Positions 1 through 6,322 of a DNA stretch of 6,322 nucleotides are shown here, in pieces. The notes under the pieces are model-generated. The model searched no databases. It saw only the letters and a list, made by a program, of their open reading frames with translations, and was not told the origin of the DNA. The stretch is taken from contig JACCRJ010000681.1 of the NCBI GenBank assembly GCA_013813615.1, positions 1-6,322 of the forward strand. The letters are read 5' to 3'. The translations under genes were made by a program, and so were the position numbers. The DNA is from Lautropia sp. (GTDB taxonomy: Bacteria; Pseudomonadota; Gammaproteobacteria; Burkholderiales; Burkholderiaceae_E). How positions within the stretch are numbered: the stretch's first letter is position 1; each line of letters begins with the position of its first letter.

Positions 1-94
1 GTTCGGAGGGGAGCTGTTTTTCGGACAGGATCGCCTGGACTTCCTCGAGGAGGCAATCGTGGCCTCTCGGGGTGGATCAGATTCTCTGGCCTGA
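1..94 (+). CDS. 3' end of a 2-hydroxychromene-2-carboxylate isomerase-like (DsbA-fold) protein, partial
   Basis: Reading from base 2 gives 30 codons ending in TGA at 92-94; the rest of the gene lies left of the window. The peptide begins FGGELFFGQDRLDFLEEAI. This matches the conserved C-terminal block of the 2-hydroxychromene-2-carboxylate isomerase / kappa-GST-like DsbA family (gel-F/W-GQDRLD-x-x-EEAL). Members isomerise 2-hydroxychromene-2-carboxylate in naphthalene-type catabolism, using glutathione, but many homologues have unknown substrates. The last residues (SDSLA) and the stop lie over antisense transposase-relic sequence, so the native C-terminus was probably altered. The gene converges on the minus-strand operon. 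Family assignment rests on about 20 residues; the exact function is unknown. Confidence 0.68.
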   Translation, partial: FGGELFFGQDRLDFLEEAIVASRGGSDSLA

Positions 95-254
95 CACCTG
101 CTCGACGGCACCAGCCCGAGGTAGCCCCTTCAGCTGGCGCGGGTGCGCGAAGCGGCCCAGGTCGCCGATCTCGGCAGCCATCGCCCGCTCGCCGCGGAAT
201 CTGCGAGGGCGCAATCACCTTGCACATGTAGCCCTGGGCCGCCAGCTGATATCG
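77..254 (-). pseudogene. IS110/IS116/IS902-type transposase relic, internally deleted and frameshifted
   Basis: Two conserved pieces of an IS110-family transposase are seen on the minus strand. Bases 254-180 encode RYQLAAQGY followed by MCKVIAPSQIPRRAGD, the end of the N-terminal DEDD region (family pattern: VIAPSLIPR-x-PGDRVKTDRRDA). Directly after it, in another frame, bases 178-77 encode AAEIGDLGRFAHPRQLKG, then YLGLVPS after a frame change, then EQVSGQR. This is the C-terminal transposase_20 block (AEIGD-x-xRF-x-x-PRQL-x-x-YLGLVPSE). The roughly hundred or more residues between the pieces, including the TDRRDA motif, are gone. One extra G near 125-128 and one missing G near 102-103 throw YLGLVPS out of frame, and a TGA at 79-77 ends the similarity. 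It cannot encode an active transposase. No element ends could be identified. Confidence 0.75.
77..254. mobile_element. Remnant of an IS110-family insertion sequence
   Basis: The extent given covers only the recognisable transposase fragments; true element limits are not visible. IS110 elements usually lack long terminal inverted repeats and usually do not duplicate the target, so missing ends are expected and cannot date the insertion. The remnant sits between two convergent genes and overlaps the 3' end of the left-hand one. The accumulated frame errors and the deletion suggest an old insertion. Confidence 0.6.
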
Positions 255-374
255 TGTTCCATGCCGGTCTCCATTCGGTTGCTGACGACGGCAGTCTCAG
301 TATGCAGCTCGGCGCGCTCGCGCGCGCAACCTACGATGCCGGAGACCGGCCCCCAACTCGGTACGCGACCATTA
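255..374. other. Intergenic stretch without a recognisable gene; short inverted repeats
   Basis: Nothing here resembles a known protein or RNA on either strand, although parts may be further decayed insertion-sequence DNA. Bases 263-272 (GCCGGTCTCC) and 341-350 (GGAGACCGGC) are perfect 10-bp inverted repeats 68 bp apart. The right arm also sits in its own small hairpin (GCCGG-AGA-CCGGC, 338-350). Neither hairpin is followed by a T-run, so no intrinsic terminator is called between the convergent genes. Confidence 0.4.
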
Positions 375-408
375 TGTCTAGATTCGCAGATTGTCTAGAT
401 TCGCAGAT
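375..408. repeat. Perfect 17-bp tandem duplication across the dehydrogenase stop codon
   Basis: TGTCTAGATTCGCAGAT occurs at 375-391 and again, identically, at 392-408 with no gap. The bases on either side do not extend the match, so there are exactly two units. The right-hand unit contains the last codons and the TAG stop (397-395) of the alcohol dehydrogenase. The left-hand unit lies just past the stop, so the duplication leaves the protein unchanged. Each unit contains TCTAGA. Confidence 0.9.
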
Positions 409-1570
409 CCGGCCGTCGTCCTTCCGTCGGCAGGCGCATCGACGTGATGATCGCCCGCATCTGCTCCAGGGTGGCGAGGCGCGGGTTCATTCTCACCTGG
501 CCGCTTTTCATGGCCGCCAACGCGAGCGCTTCGCGCGCGCCATCATCCGGTACGAAATCGTCCAGGCCCAGGTCCAGATCGAGCGCCAGCCGCAGCTCGG
601 ACAGTCCCTGCGCCGCGGTGCCCGCACCGAAGGCGCCGGCGACAGTCGCTGCCTTGGCGCCCATCGCAGCCTCGTTGAAGGCGGCCACGGCGGGAAGGGC
701 CAAGGCATTGGCCAGGCCATGGGGAACGTGATGCAGCGCGCCAAGGGGGGCCGCCAGGGCATGCGCCAGGCCGAGGTTGGCGCTGTTGAAGGCGATGGCC
801 GCCTGGCACGACGCGATCAGGCACCAGCTGCGAGCCACCGCGTGCATCGGTTCGCGGTAGGCAACCGGCAGCCATCTTCCGAGCAACTGCATCGCCGATA
901 TCGCATAGGGATCGGTCATGATCGACGCGGCCTTCGATACGTAGGCCTCGACCGCATGGGTAACCGCATCGAAGCCGGAGGCAGCCGTCACCTTGGCGGG
1001 CGCGGAAACGGTCAGGTGCGCATCTAGCAGCGCGATCTGCGGTGTCATCTCAGGAGATCGGAAGATGAGCTTGATGTCGGAACCCGCCTTGCCGGCGATC
1101 GCGGACTCGGAAACCTCGCTTCCGGTGCCGGCGGTCGTGGGTATCGCAACCAGCAGGCTGGCATGCGGTTCGAGGATCCTGCCCAACCCCGCAATGGCCT
1201 GCGCCGGGCCGGCGTTCGACAGCAGCAGGCGGGCGATCTTCGCGGTGTCCATGGTCGAGCCACCGCCGATCGCGACGATCAGGTCGGGATCAGTGGCCCG
1301 TAAGGCGTCCGCACAGGCATCGATGGATTCCGTGTCCGGCTCGGCAGCCGGCACGAAGTGCACGACCGGTGCGACGCCGCAGGCCGCCAGCAGGTGATCG
1401 GCGACACGTTCGGCAAGTTCGCTGTTCTCGAAGAACGCGTCCATCACCGCAGCGGCGCGCCTGGCCCCTGCCTCCCTGGCCAGCTCGACGAGCTTGTCGA
1501 CGCCCTGCCAGGCGCAGATCACCCGCCGGTTGGAGTGAACGAAATTGAAAGAGTGCGGCTCATCCTGCAT
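395..1570 (-). CDS. Iron-containing (group III) alcohol dehydrogenase
   Basis: A 391-residue protein, normal for the family, starts at the ATG at 1570-1568. That start has AAGGAG at 1581-1576, 5 bases upstream; a longer in-frame reading to 1612 lacks support. Family members oxidise alcohols or reduce aldehydes/ketones with NAD(P) in the cytoplasm. Visible motifs: GGGSTMDTAK (102-111, nucleotide binding), PTTAGTGSE (144-152), predicted metal ligands Asp201 and His205 (FDAVTH), His270 (HALAAPLG) and His284 (VPHGLANA), and a late NPR motif. In the HALAAPLG block, Ala274 occupies the position that is His in lactaldehyde reductase FucO, so substrate handling may differ. Last gene of the transporter operon, 47 bp after livF, which suggests it acts on the imported ligand or its product. 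The substrate is not deducible; a maleylacetate-reductase-like role is less likely because those proteins are shorter. Confidence 0.9.
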   Translation of the reverse strand: MQDEPHSFNFVHSNRRVICAWQGVDKLVELAREAGARRAAAVMDAFFENSELAERVADHLLAACGVAPVVHFVPAAEPDTESIDACADALRATDPDLIVAIGGGSTMDTAKIARLLLSNAGPAQAIAGLGRILEPHASLLVAIPTTAGTGSEVSESAIAGKAGSDIKLIFRSPEMTPQIALLDAHLTVSAPAKVTAASGFDAVTHAVEAYVSKAASIMTDPYAISAMQLLGRWLPVAYREPMHAVARSWCLIASCQAAIAFNSANLGLAHALAAPLGALHHVPHGLANALALPAVAAFNEAAMGAKAATVAGAFGAGTAAQGLSELRLALDLDLGLDDFVPDDGAREALALAAMKSGQVRMNPRLATLEQMRAIITSMRLPTEGRRPDLRI

Positions 1571-1575
1571 GCTTG

Positions 1576-1581
1576 CTCCTT
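1576..1581 (-). promoter_or_regulatory. Ribosome-binding site of the alcohol dehydrogenase
   Basis: On the minus strand AAGGAG lies 5 bases before the ATG at 1570. It is the best Shine-Dalgarno match in the operon and fixes the 391-residue start. The transporter genes upstream lean on overlaps instead, so this last gene appears set up for independent initiation. Confidence 0.75.
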
Positions 1582-1617
1582 GCTGAATTGACTTCTGCGC
1601 TGCCCCTGGCACCGCGC

Positions 1618-2325
1618 CTACATGCCCAGGAGCGCGCCGGCCAGGTCTCTGGACGCCAGCAGCTCTGCCGACGTGCTCGCCCGGGTTACCCGCCCCAGTT
1701 GAATCACATAGGCCCGCTGCGACACGGACAATGCCTTGTGGACATTCTGCTCCGCCAGGAGAACCGCCGTGCCGGCGGCGGTGATGTCCTTGACCCGATT
1801 CAGGACTTCCGCAGTCAGCAGTGGCGACAGCCCAAGCGACGGCTCGTCCAACAGCAGCAGGCGAGGTCGCAGCATAAGCGCCCGCCCGATCGAGAGCATC
1901 TGCTGCTGGCCCCCTGAGAGCGCCCAGCCGAGTGCGGCAGCCTTGATGCGCAATCCCGGAAAAATGTCGTAGATGTCTGCCGCTCGCGCCCGCCCGCCAT
2001 CCCTGTCCCGGCTGGCCACCAGCAGGTTCTCATGCACGGTCAATCCGGGAAAGATCCGGCGGCCCTCGGGCGAGTAGCCGATTCCCATGACTGCCCGCGC
2101 GAAGATCGGGCGGCGCGTGACATCTTCACCCTGGAAGCGGACCGCGCCGGACGCGCAAGGATGGAGTCCCATGCAGCATTTCATCAATGTCGACTTGCCC
2201 GCGCCGTTGGCACCGACGAGTGCAACGGCTTCCGCCGCGCCCACCTCGAGCGTGATGCCACCCAATGCCTCGATCTGCCCGTAACGGGCGACCACGTTGT
2301 CGAGCACCAGCAGCGCCGTGCTCAT
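1618..2325 (-). CDS. livF: HAAT-type ABC transporter ATP-binding protein LivF
   Basis: A 235-residue ATPase subunit of a branched-chain-amino-acid-type importer, acting at the cytoplasmic face of the membrane. Motifs in order: Walker A GANGAGKS (38-45), the LivF-typical PEGRRIFPGLTVHENL (86-101) around the Q-loop, ABC signature LSGGQ (136-140), Walker B LLLLDE (156-161) and D-loop SLGLSP (163-168). The H-loop position carries Gln (AEQN, 191-194), as in other LivF proteins, so it is not a defect. The ATG at 2325 overlaps the livMG stop as ATGA, with a weak AAGG just upstream, so translation is probably coupled. It should pair with the LivG domain of the fused neighbour to form the ATPase dimer. 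The imported ligand is unknown. Confidence 0.95.
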   Translation of the reverse strand: MSTALLVLDNVVARYGQIEALGGITLEVGAAEAVALVGANGAGKSTLMKCCMGLHPCASGAVRFQGEDVTRRPIFARAVMGIGYSPEGRRIFPGLTVHENLLVASRDRDGGRARAADIYDIFPGLRIKAAALGWALSGGQQQMLSIGRALMLRPRLLLLDEPSLGLSPLLTAEVLNRVKDITAAGTAVLLAEQNVHKALSVSQRAYVIQLGRVTRASTSAELLASRDLAGALLGM

Positions 2326-4133
2326 GTGCCCTTCGCGTCCACCAGTCGTTCGTCCGGTATGCCGAGATAAGCTTCGATGACCGCGCGATTGGTTCGGATC
2401 TCGGAGGGTGCCCCTTCGGCAATCTGCTCGCCCTGATCCAGGCAGACGATCCGCTGCGCGAGCGGCATCAGAAACGGCATGTTGTGCTCGATCACCAGGA
2501 TGGACAGGCCCTCGCGAGCGAATGCCTGAAGTCGCTGGGCCAGATCGAGTTGCTCCTCTGCGTTGAGTCCCGCGGCGGGCTCGTCAAGCAGCAACAGGGC
2601 CGGCTCGAGAGCCAGGGCGCGGGCGATTTCCACCTTGCGCTTGAGTCCGTAGGGCAAGCCACCTGCCGGATTGTGCGCCACCCCGGCCGCGCCCACCGCC
2701 TCCAGCAGATGAAGGGCGTGCGAGCGCGCCCGGCGCCAGGCAGGATCCGTCCACCCCGCCCCCAGACTTTGCGCAAGTCCGGTGCCTTCGAAAGCGTGGC
2801 GCGCGACGGCGACGTTATCGAGGACGGACATGTCATCGACCAGGTTGATGTTCTGGAACGTCCGGCCAACACCCTTGCGGGCTATCTCGAAGCTCGCCCG
2901 GCCCTGGATGTACTCGCGTTCGAGCATGACCGACCCCTCGTCGGGACGGTAGATCCCCGTGACGATGTTGAGCAGCGTCGTCTTGCCCGATCCGTTCGGT
3001 CCGATCAGGCCGAGAATCTCGCCGCGGCCGACCGACAAGGACACGTCGGTGAGCGCCTTCACACCCCCGAACGCCTTGTGGATGCCCCTGACCTGCAGCA
3101 GCGGGCCGGCGGCCGCCGGCGATGCCGGCCTGCCGCTCGCCGCCACGGACGCGAGGCGCAATGCAGAGGGCGCCTGCGGCAGCAGTCTCGAACGCCATTG
3201 CGCCAACAACCCGATGATGCCGTAGGGTGCTGCGATGATCATGCCCAGCAGCGCAAGTCCATAGGCAATCAGGTAGTACCTGCCCATTCCCCGAAACCAT
3301 TCAGGCAGATTGACGACCAGGATCGCCCCGAGGATTGCCCCGGCCACGTGGGTTCTGCCACCGACTACCGTGATCGTCAGGCAGGCCACCATGATCGGAA
3401 ACTCGAGTGCCTCGGGCGACACCACCCGGATCGTATGCGCGTACAGCGCCCCGGCGAGACCGGCAAACACAGCGGAGAGCAGGAACATCGCAAAGCGAAG
3501 GGCCGCGGTATCGATACCGATCGAAACCGCGGCGATCGGATTCTCACGGCAGACCTGCAAGGCCGCCCCATACAGCCCGCGCGTGATCCGCCAGGACAGG
3601 AATGCTCCCACGGCCACGCAGGCCCAGGTGGCAGCCATGATGCCGTGGCCCTTGACAAACTCGAAGCCGAACAGCCTGAGGGCCGTGATGCCGGCCAATC
3701 CGTTGGAACCACCGGTGAGGTCCTGCCACGTGACGGCCACCAGCAGCACCACCTGGCCAATGCCCAGGGTTGCCAACGCGAAATAGTGCGATTCCAGCCG
3801 CAGTACCGGTACCGCGATCACAGTCGCGAGCACGAGCGGCAGCAGCATCGACAGCACCAGGGTGAACTCGCCTCCCAGGCCATACCGGACGGAGAGGATT
3901 CCGCTCGCATAGGCACCGACGCCGAAGAACGTTCCCTGGGTCAGTGAGAGGGCGCCTGAATGTCCGAAGATGAACTGATATCCGAGCGACAACAACGCGT
4001 AGATGCCGACAATCGTGAAGAGCCGCATCTGATAGGCGGACTCGATCAGGAAGGGCCAGGCAGCCAGCAGGGCAAGGCCGAGTATCAGCAGAGGCCGGAT
4101 GCCTGACCGCGACCAATCGGCAAGCGCCCTCAT
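2322..4133 (-). CDS. livM-livG: Fused LivM permease - LivG ATP-binding protein
   Basis: One uninterrupted 603-residue reading frame joins two normally separate importer subunits. Residues 1-310 are LivM: hydrophobic segments near 14-30, 37-56, 65-79, 91-111, 165-181, 213-232 and 288-310, and a cytoplasmic coupling stretch [18 protein letters not shown] (191-208). An Ala/Pro/Ser-rich linker (about 311-344) leads into LivG: Walker A GPNGSGKT (378-385), GRTFQNI (423-429), the LivG-style signature [15 protein letters not shown] (493-507), Walker B with Asp517-Glu518, and H-loop His550. All ATPase motifs look intact. The ATG at 4133-4131 overlaps the livH TGA (4132-4130) as ATGA, which favours it over an upstream in-frame ATG at 4241 that would overlap livH by over 100 bp. 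Fusions of this kind occur in proteobacterial HAAT transporters. The domain order puts the ATPase in the cytoplasm next to its own permease. Confidence 0.93.
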   Translation of the reverse strand: MRALADWSRSGIRPLLILGLALLAAWPFLIESAYQMRLFTIVGIYALLSLGYQFIFGHSGALSLTQGTFFGVGAYASGILSVRYGLGGEFTLVLSMLLPLVLATVIAVPVLRLESHYFALATLGIGQVVLLVAVTWQDLTGGSNGLAGITALRLFGFEFVKGHGIMAATWACVAVGAFLSWRITRGLYGAALQVCRENPIAAVSIGIDTAALRFAMFLLSAVFAGLAGALYAHTIRVVSPEALEFPIMVACLTITVVGGRTHVAGAILGAILVVNLPEWFRGMGRYYLIAYGLALLGMIIAAPYGIIGLLAQWRSRLLPQAPSALRLASVAASGRPASPAAAGPLLQVRGIHKAFGGVKALTDVSLSVGRGEILGLIGPNGSGKTTLLNIVTGIYRPDEGSVMLEREYIQGRASFEIARKGVGRTFQNINLVDDMSVLDNVAVARHAFEGTGLAQSLGAGWTDPAWRRARSHALHLLEAVGAAGVAHNPAGGLPYGLKRKVEIARALALEPALLLLDEPAAGLNAEEQLDLAQRLQAFAREGLSILVIEHNMPFLMPLAQRIVCLDQGEQIAEGAPSEIRTNRAVIEAYLGIPDERLVDAKGT

Positions 4134-5041
4134 GCCCGACGCTGGATCGTCTCGCCGAACAGGCCCTGCGGACGAAAGAACATGATGAAGAGCAGCGCGA
4201 CGTAGAGCAGGATCGCCGACATCGTCTGGGTGAACAGCCATGGCACGAATCGTCCCAGCCCGGGCATGAGCAGGGGCAGCGACGGGAACAGCACTTCGAA
4301 GAGGGCAATGATGAGCGCACCGCAGACGGCGCCAGGCAGGCTCCCCCAGCCACCGATGGTGACCGCGATGTAGGCCTTGATCACGTAGTTGGTACCGTCG
4401 GTCGGCACGATGAAGAAGGTGTTCGAAAGCATCAGCCCCGCCGCTCCGGCCAGCGCGGAGCCAAGGGCGAACGTCAGCGCAATCATCCGGTTGACGGGAA
4501 TGCCGATCGCCTCGGCCATGGGCCGGTCCTGCGCCGTCGCGCGCAGCTTACGTCCGAGGCCCGTACGGTTGAGCAGCAGGTGCTGCGCCAGGATCAGCAC
4601 GGCGGCGACGGCGACGATCGCCAACGCCTGGCTGCCGACGGTTATTCCGGCGAAGGCGAAGGAGCCTTCGCCGAGCAGCGGCGGCCCTTTGCGCGGCTCG
4701 GCACCAAAAATGGCGTTGGCGGAATTCTGAAAGACGATACCGAGCGCAATAGTCGAGATGAACACTGAAACGGCCGGTCGATTGCGCAGGGGAAAGTAGG
4801 CGAACCAGGAAAACACGAAGCCGAGCGCGGCCATCGTGACAACGACGAGCGGCAGCAATGCTGCGCCCGGGACATCGACGAGCGAGAAGAAGGCGATGGC
4901 GACGTAGCCGCCCGCCATGACCATGTCGCCATGCGCAAAATTGACGGCGCCGGTCGCGTTGAGGATCAGGACGAAGCCAAGCGACAGCAGCGCATAGGCG
5001 GCACCGAGGGCCAGCGCGTTAGCCAGGATCTGCAGCAGCAC
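4130..5041 (-). CDS. livH: HAAT-type ABC transporter permease LivH
   Basis: Inner-membrane permease of the importer, 303 residues with the chosen GTG start at 5041-5039, the usual LivH length. The first helix then begins at once (ILANALALGAAYALLSLGF). The frame is open up to an ATG at 5149, but that would add a polar 36-residue extension and overlap livK by 89 bp. The chosen start has no clear Shine-Dalgarno, so coupling to livK, which stops 19 bp upstream, is likely; the exact start is uncertain. Family marks: NFAHGDMVMAGGY (34-46), coupling stretch GLGRKLRATAQDRPMAEAIG (161-180), GGWGSLPGAVCGA (230-242) and terminal FRPQGLFG (289-296). Partners the LivM half of the next protein to form the translocation path. 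Confidence 0.93.
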   Translation of the reverse strand: MLLQILANALALGAAYALLSLGFVLILNATGAVNFAHGDMVMAGGYVAIAFFSLVDVPGAALLPLVVVTMAALGFVFSWFAYFPLRNRPAVSVFISTIALGIVFQNSANAIFGAEPRKGPPLLGEGSFAFAGITVGSQALAIVAVAAVLILAQHLLLNRTGLGRKLRATAQDRPMAEAIGIPVNRMIALTFALGSALAGAAGLMLSNTFFIVPTDGTNYVIKAYIAVTIGGWGSLPGAVCGALIIALFEVLFPSLPLLMPGLGRFVPWLFTQTMSAILLYVALLFIMFFRPQGLFGETIQRRA

Positions 5042-5060
5042 GGCGGCGCGGCGGACAGGA

Positions 5061-6194
5061 TCAGTCGAAGCGCCGGGCGATCTTCGGTGTGCGGCTGGTT
5101 CCGTCGTAGCAGATGATGACAGCCGAATGCGCCATGTTGCCCCGGCCATCGGACTTGTAGGTCATGGCAAGCCCCTTGAAGGAGCCGCTCGACAGGGACT
5201 TGCGCATCTCCTCGGCAGTTGTGGCGCCGTGGCTGGCGGCGTCCAGGATCATGGCGGTTGCATCGTACTGGCCCACTGCGAAGCCGTCCGGGTCGGTCTT
5301 GAACTCCTGGCGGTACTGGGACAGAAACTTCTCCATCTCCGGGCTGCCGCCCGCAATCGGCGAGGCGTTGGTCTCCGCGCAAACGCCCTTCAACTCGGCA
5401 GGCTCGAGCAGCGCCACGGTCGATGGCTGACTCATCCCGGAACCCGAAACGACAGGCAGGTCGAGCCTGGAGGCAGCCGCCTGCTTGACGAAAAGTGCCG
5501 ATGGCCCGCCGTGAAGATGAAGCATGATGACGTCGGGATTGGCAGCCTGCACCTTGCCGATGACAGGCGACATGTCCTTCACCGAAACGTCGAGCGCCTC
5601 TTCCATGACGGGAGCGAGGCCGGCCTTCTTCAACAACTCGACGATGTGCCGCCGGCCGCTCTGACCGTAGGCAGTGGTCTGGTAGACCAGTGCGACGCGC
5701 TTCTTGCCGAGCGTCTCCAGGACATAGCGGACATGCGCGCCCTTTGCTACCGCGTCACCGGGAAAGAAACGGAACACGTACGGATTGTTCTTCTCGGTGA
5801 TATCGGCAGTGCCGGAGACCGTCGCGAGCGGCACCTTCTCTTCCATCGCAATCGGCAGCATGGCCAGCATCTGAGTGCCCAGCATCGATGCGGTCACCGC
5901 CGTGACCTTGCCGCGCGAAAGCGCGCGTTCAAGAGCAGTGGTGGCGCCTTCGGGAGAGGTGCCGGTGTCGGTTACCTCCGCGGTGACCTTGACCGAGGCA
6001 GGCGCGTTCTTTATCGCCAGCAGGGCACCGTTGCGCTGGCTGGTGCCCTCGAGCGAGAGAAAGCCGGTGATAGGCACCAGGATCGGCATGACGATCTGGC
6101 TCGTTTGAGCCATGGCGACCAACGGAGCCGCCAGCAGGGCGGGTGCAATGATCGCGGCGATGCGGCGGCCGGGCAGAAGGTAGGGTATCTTCAA
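5061..6194 (-). CDS. livK: Periplasmic branched-chain-type substrate-binding protein (LivK-like)
   Basis: A 377-residue type I periplasmic binding protein (Peripla_BP_6) that should capture the ligand and deliver it to LivH-LivMG-LivF. It begins at a TTG codon (6194-6192): an in-frame TGA lies two codons upstream, GGAGAG sits 6 bases before the TTG, and starting there gives a full signal peptide (KIPYLLPGRR, then a hydrophobic stretch, likely cleavage after AMA at 27-29). The next ATG in frame would remove the signal. The mature part shows the usual N-lobe opening (PILVPITGFLSLEGTSQRNG), central YQTTAYGQSGR near 170-180, and a second lobe ending KIARRFD. The specificity pocket cannot be read with confidence; leucine-type, aromatic-acid and amide ligands are all possible. 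First gene of the operon. Confidence 0.93.
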   Translation of the reverse strand: MKIPYLLPGRRIAAIIAPALLAAPLVAMAQTSQIVMPILVPITGFLSLEGTSQRNGALLAIKNAPASVKVTAEVTDTGTSPEGATTALERALSRGKVTAVTASMLGTQMLAMLPIAMEEKVPLATVSGTADITEKNNPYVFRFFPGDAVAKGAHVRYVLETLGKKRVALVYQTTAYGQSGRRHIVELLKKAGLAPVMEEALDVSVKDMSPVIGKVQAANPDVIMLHLHGGPSALFVKQAAASRLDLPVVSGSGMSQPSTVALLEPAELKGVCAETNASPIAGGSPEMEKFLSQYRQEFKTDPDGFAVGQYDATAMILDAASHGATTAEEMRKSLSSGSFKGLAMTYKSDGRGNMAHSAVIICYDGTSRTPKIARRFD

Positions 6195-6200
6195 AGCTCA

Positions 6201-6206
6201 CTCTCC
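6201..6206 (-). promoter_or_regulatory. Ribosome-binding site deciding the TTG start of livK
   Basis: GGAGAG on the minus strand, 6 bases before TTG at 6194. With the in-frame TGA located between it and the TTG, it leaves TTG as the only start that keeps the signal peptide. Confidence 0.7.
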
Positions 6207-6235
6207 GTGATGTGGATTCTGACTCGCCACCCAGC

Positions 6236-6259
6236 GATCGCGAACATGTGTTCGCAATC
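6236..6259. promoter_or_regulatory. Inverted repeat, candidate operator upstream of livK
   Basis: GATCGCGAACA-TG-TGTTCGCAATC forms two 11-base arms around a 2-base centre with a single mismatched pair; the inner 16 bases (6240-6255) are perfect. It lies about 41 bp before the livK start and just downstream of a candidate promoter, where a dimeric repressor would block transcription. The form suits a small helix-turn-helix regulator, but I cannot name the family, and no regulator gene is in the window. Confidence 0.5.
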
Positions 6260-6268
6260 CTCTTCCTC

Positions 6269-6298
6269 AGTGTTGCGCAGGGAAGTCAGCCATGTCAA
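6269..6298 (-). promoter_or_regulatory. Possible sigma-70 promoter for the transporter operon
   Basis: On the minus strand a perfect TTGACA (6298-6293) is followed 17-18 bases later by CAACAC/AACACT (6275-6269), a poor match to TATAAT. If used, transcription would begin near 6262, right beside the inverted repeat. The weak -10 would suit an activated or low-level promoter, or the real promoter may lie beyond the window. Confidence 0.28.
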
Positions 6299-6322
6299 GC
6301 TTGCCCTGAGACGCACCGACTG

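Noticed and set aside
338..350. GCCGG-AGA-CCGGC hairpin between convergent genes as a terminator
   Set aside because: Five-base stem with no following T-run on either strand; too weak to call.
222..373. Short open minus-strand stretch (about 50 codons) just upstream of the transposase relic
   Set aside because: No recognisable family, start site or ribosome-binding site; it runs out of frame into the relic, so it is not called as a gene.
143..1027. 294-codon open frame on the + strand, antisense to the alcohol dehydrogenase
   Set aside because: High-GC shadow frame: Arg/Gly/His/Gln-rich with no domain, opposite a gene with complete catalytic motifs.
1753..1764. LivF H-loop His replaced by Gln (AEQN)
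   Set aside because: Gln at this site is usual in LivF proteins (VEQN), so it is not a sign of a dead ATPase.
2265..3947. 560-codon open frame on the + strand, antisense to livMG
   Set aside because: Length comes from the codon bias of the gene on the other strand; the protein is very rich in Arg, Gln, His and Asp and shows no family pattern.
4134..4241. 36-residue N-terminal extension of LivM from an upstream ATG
   Set aside because: It would overlap livH by over 100 bp and is polar; the ATGA-overlap start matches the livMG/livF junction and the expected LivM N-terminus.
3544..4353. 269-codon minus-strand frame overlapping livH and livM
   Set aside because: Out-of-frame Cys/Arg/Ser-rich shadow lying across two well-supported membrane proteins.
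4655..4672. Perfect 8-bp inverted repeat GGCGAAGG-AG-CCTTCGCC
   Set aside because: Lies well inside livH and is explained by the repetitive GEGSFAFAG codons; no T-run follows.

Overview
GC-rich window that fits a proteobacterium. The gene content (liv-type transporter with a fused LivM-LivG, iron-type alcohol dehydrogenase, 2-hydroxychromene-2-carboxylate isomerase-like protein) suggests a metabolically versatile beta-proteobacterium such as a Burkholderiales member. That placement is inference; no rRNA or other phylogenetic marker is present.

Layout, left to right. Bases 1-94 (+) hold the last 30 codons of a gene whose C-terminus looks like a DsbA-fold 2-hydroxychromene-2-carboxylate isomerase. 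Overlapping its end, on the minus strand at 77-254, is a badly decayed relic of an IS110/IS116/IS902-type transposase. It has a large internal deletion, a frame change at the deletion junction and two further single-base frame errors. Bases 255-374 carry nothing recognisable. A perfect 17-bp tandem duplication (375-408) straddles the stop codon of the next gene.

From 6194 down to 395 lies one compact minus-strand operon: periplasmic branched-chain-type binding protein (livK-like), permease (livH), a single polypeptide fusing the second permease to an ATPase (livM-livG), the second ATPase (livF), then an iron-containing alcohol dehydrogenase. livH/livMG and livMG/livF overlap by ATGA, livK/livH are 19 bp apart, and the dehydrogenase follows livF after 47 bp with its own strong ribosome-binding site. 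Binding protein, two permease domains and two ATPase domains make a complete hydrophobic-amino-acid-type (HAAT) ABC importer. The dehydrogenase probably acts on the imported compound or on a product of it. The ligand cannot be read from sequence; such systems import branched-chain amino acids but also aromatic acids, amides and other carboxylates.

Upstream of the operon (6195-6322) are a strong inverted repeat that could be a repressor operator and a perfect TTGACA box with only a weak -10. No RNA gene, CRISPR array or intact mobile element was seen. The window is mainly an ordinary catabolic-type import operon beside an old insertion-sequence scar; I found no convincing new defence or mobile system.
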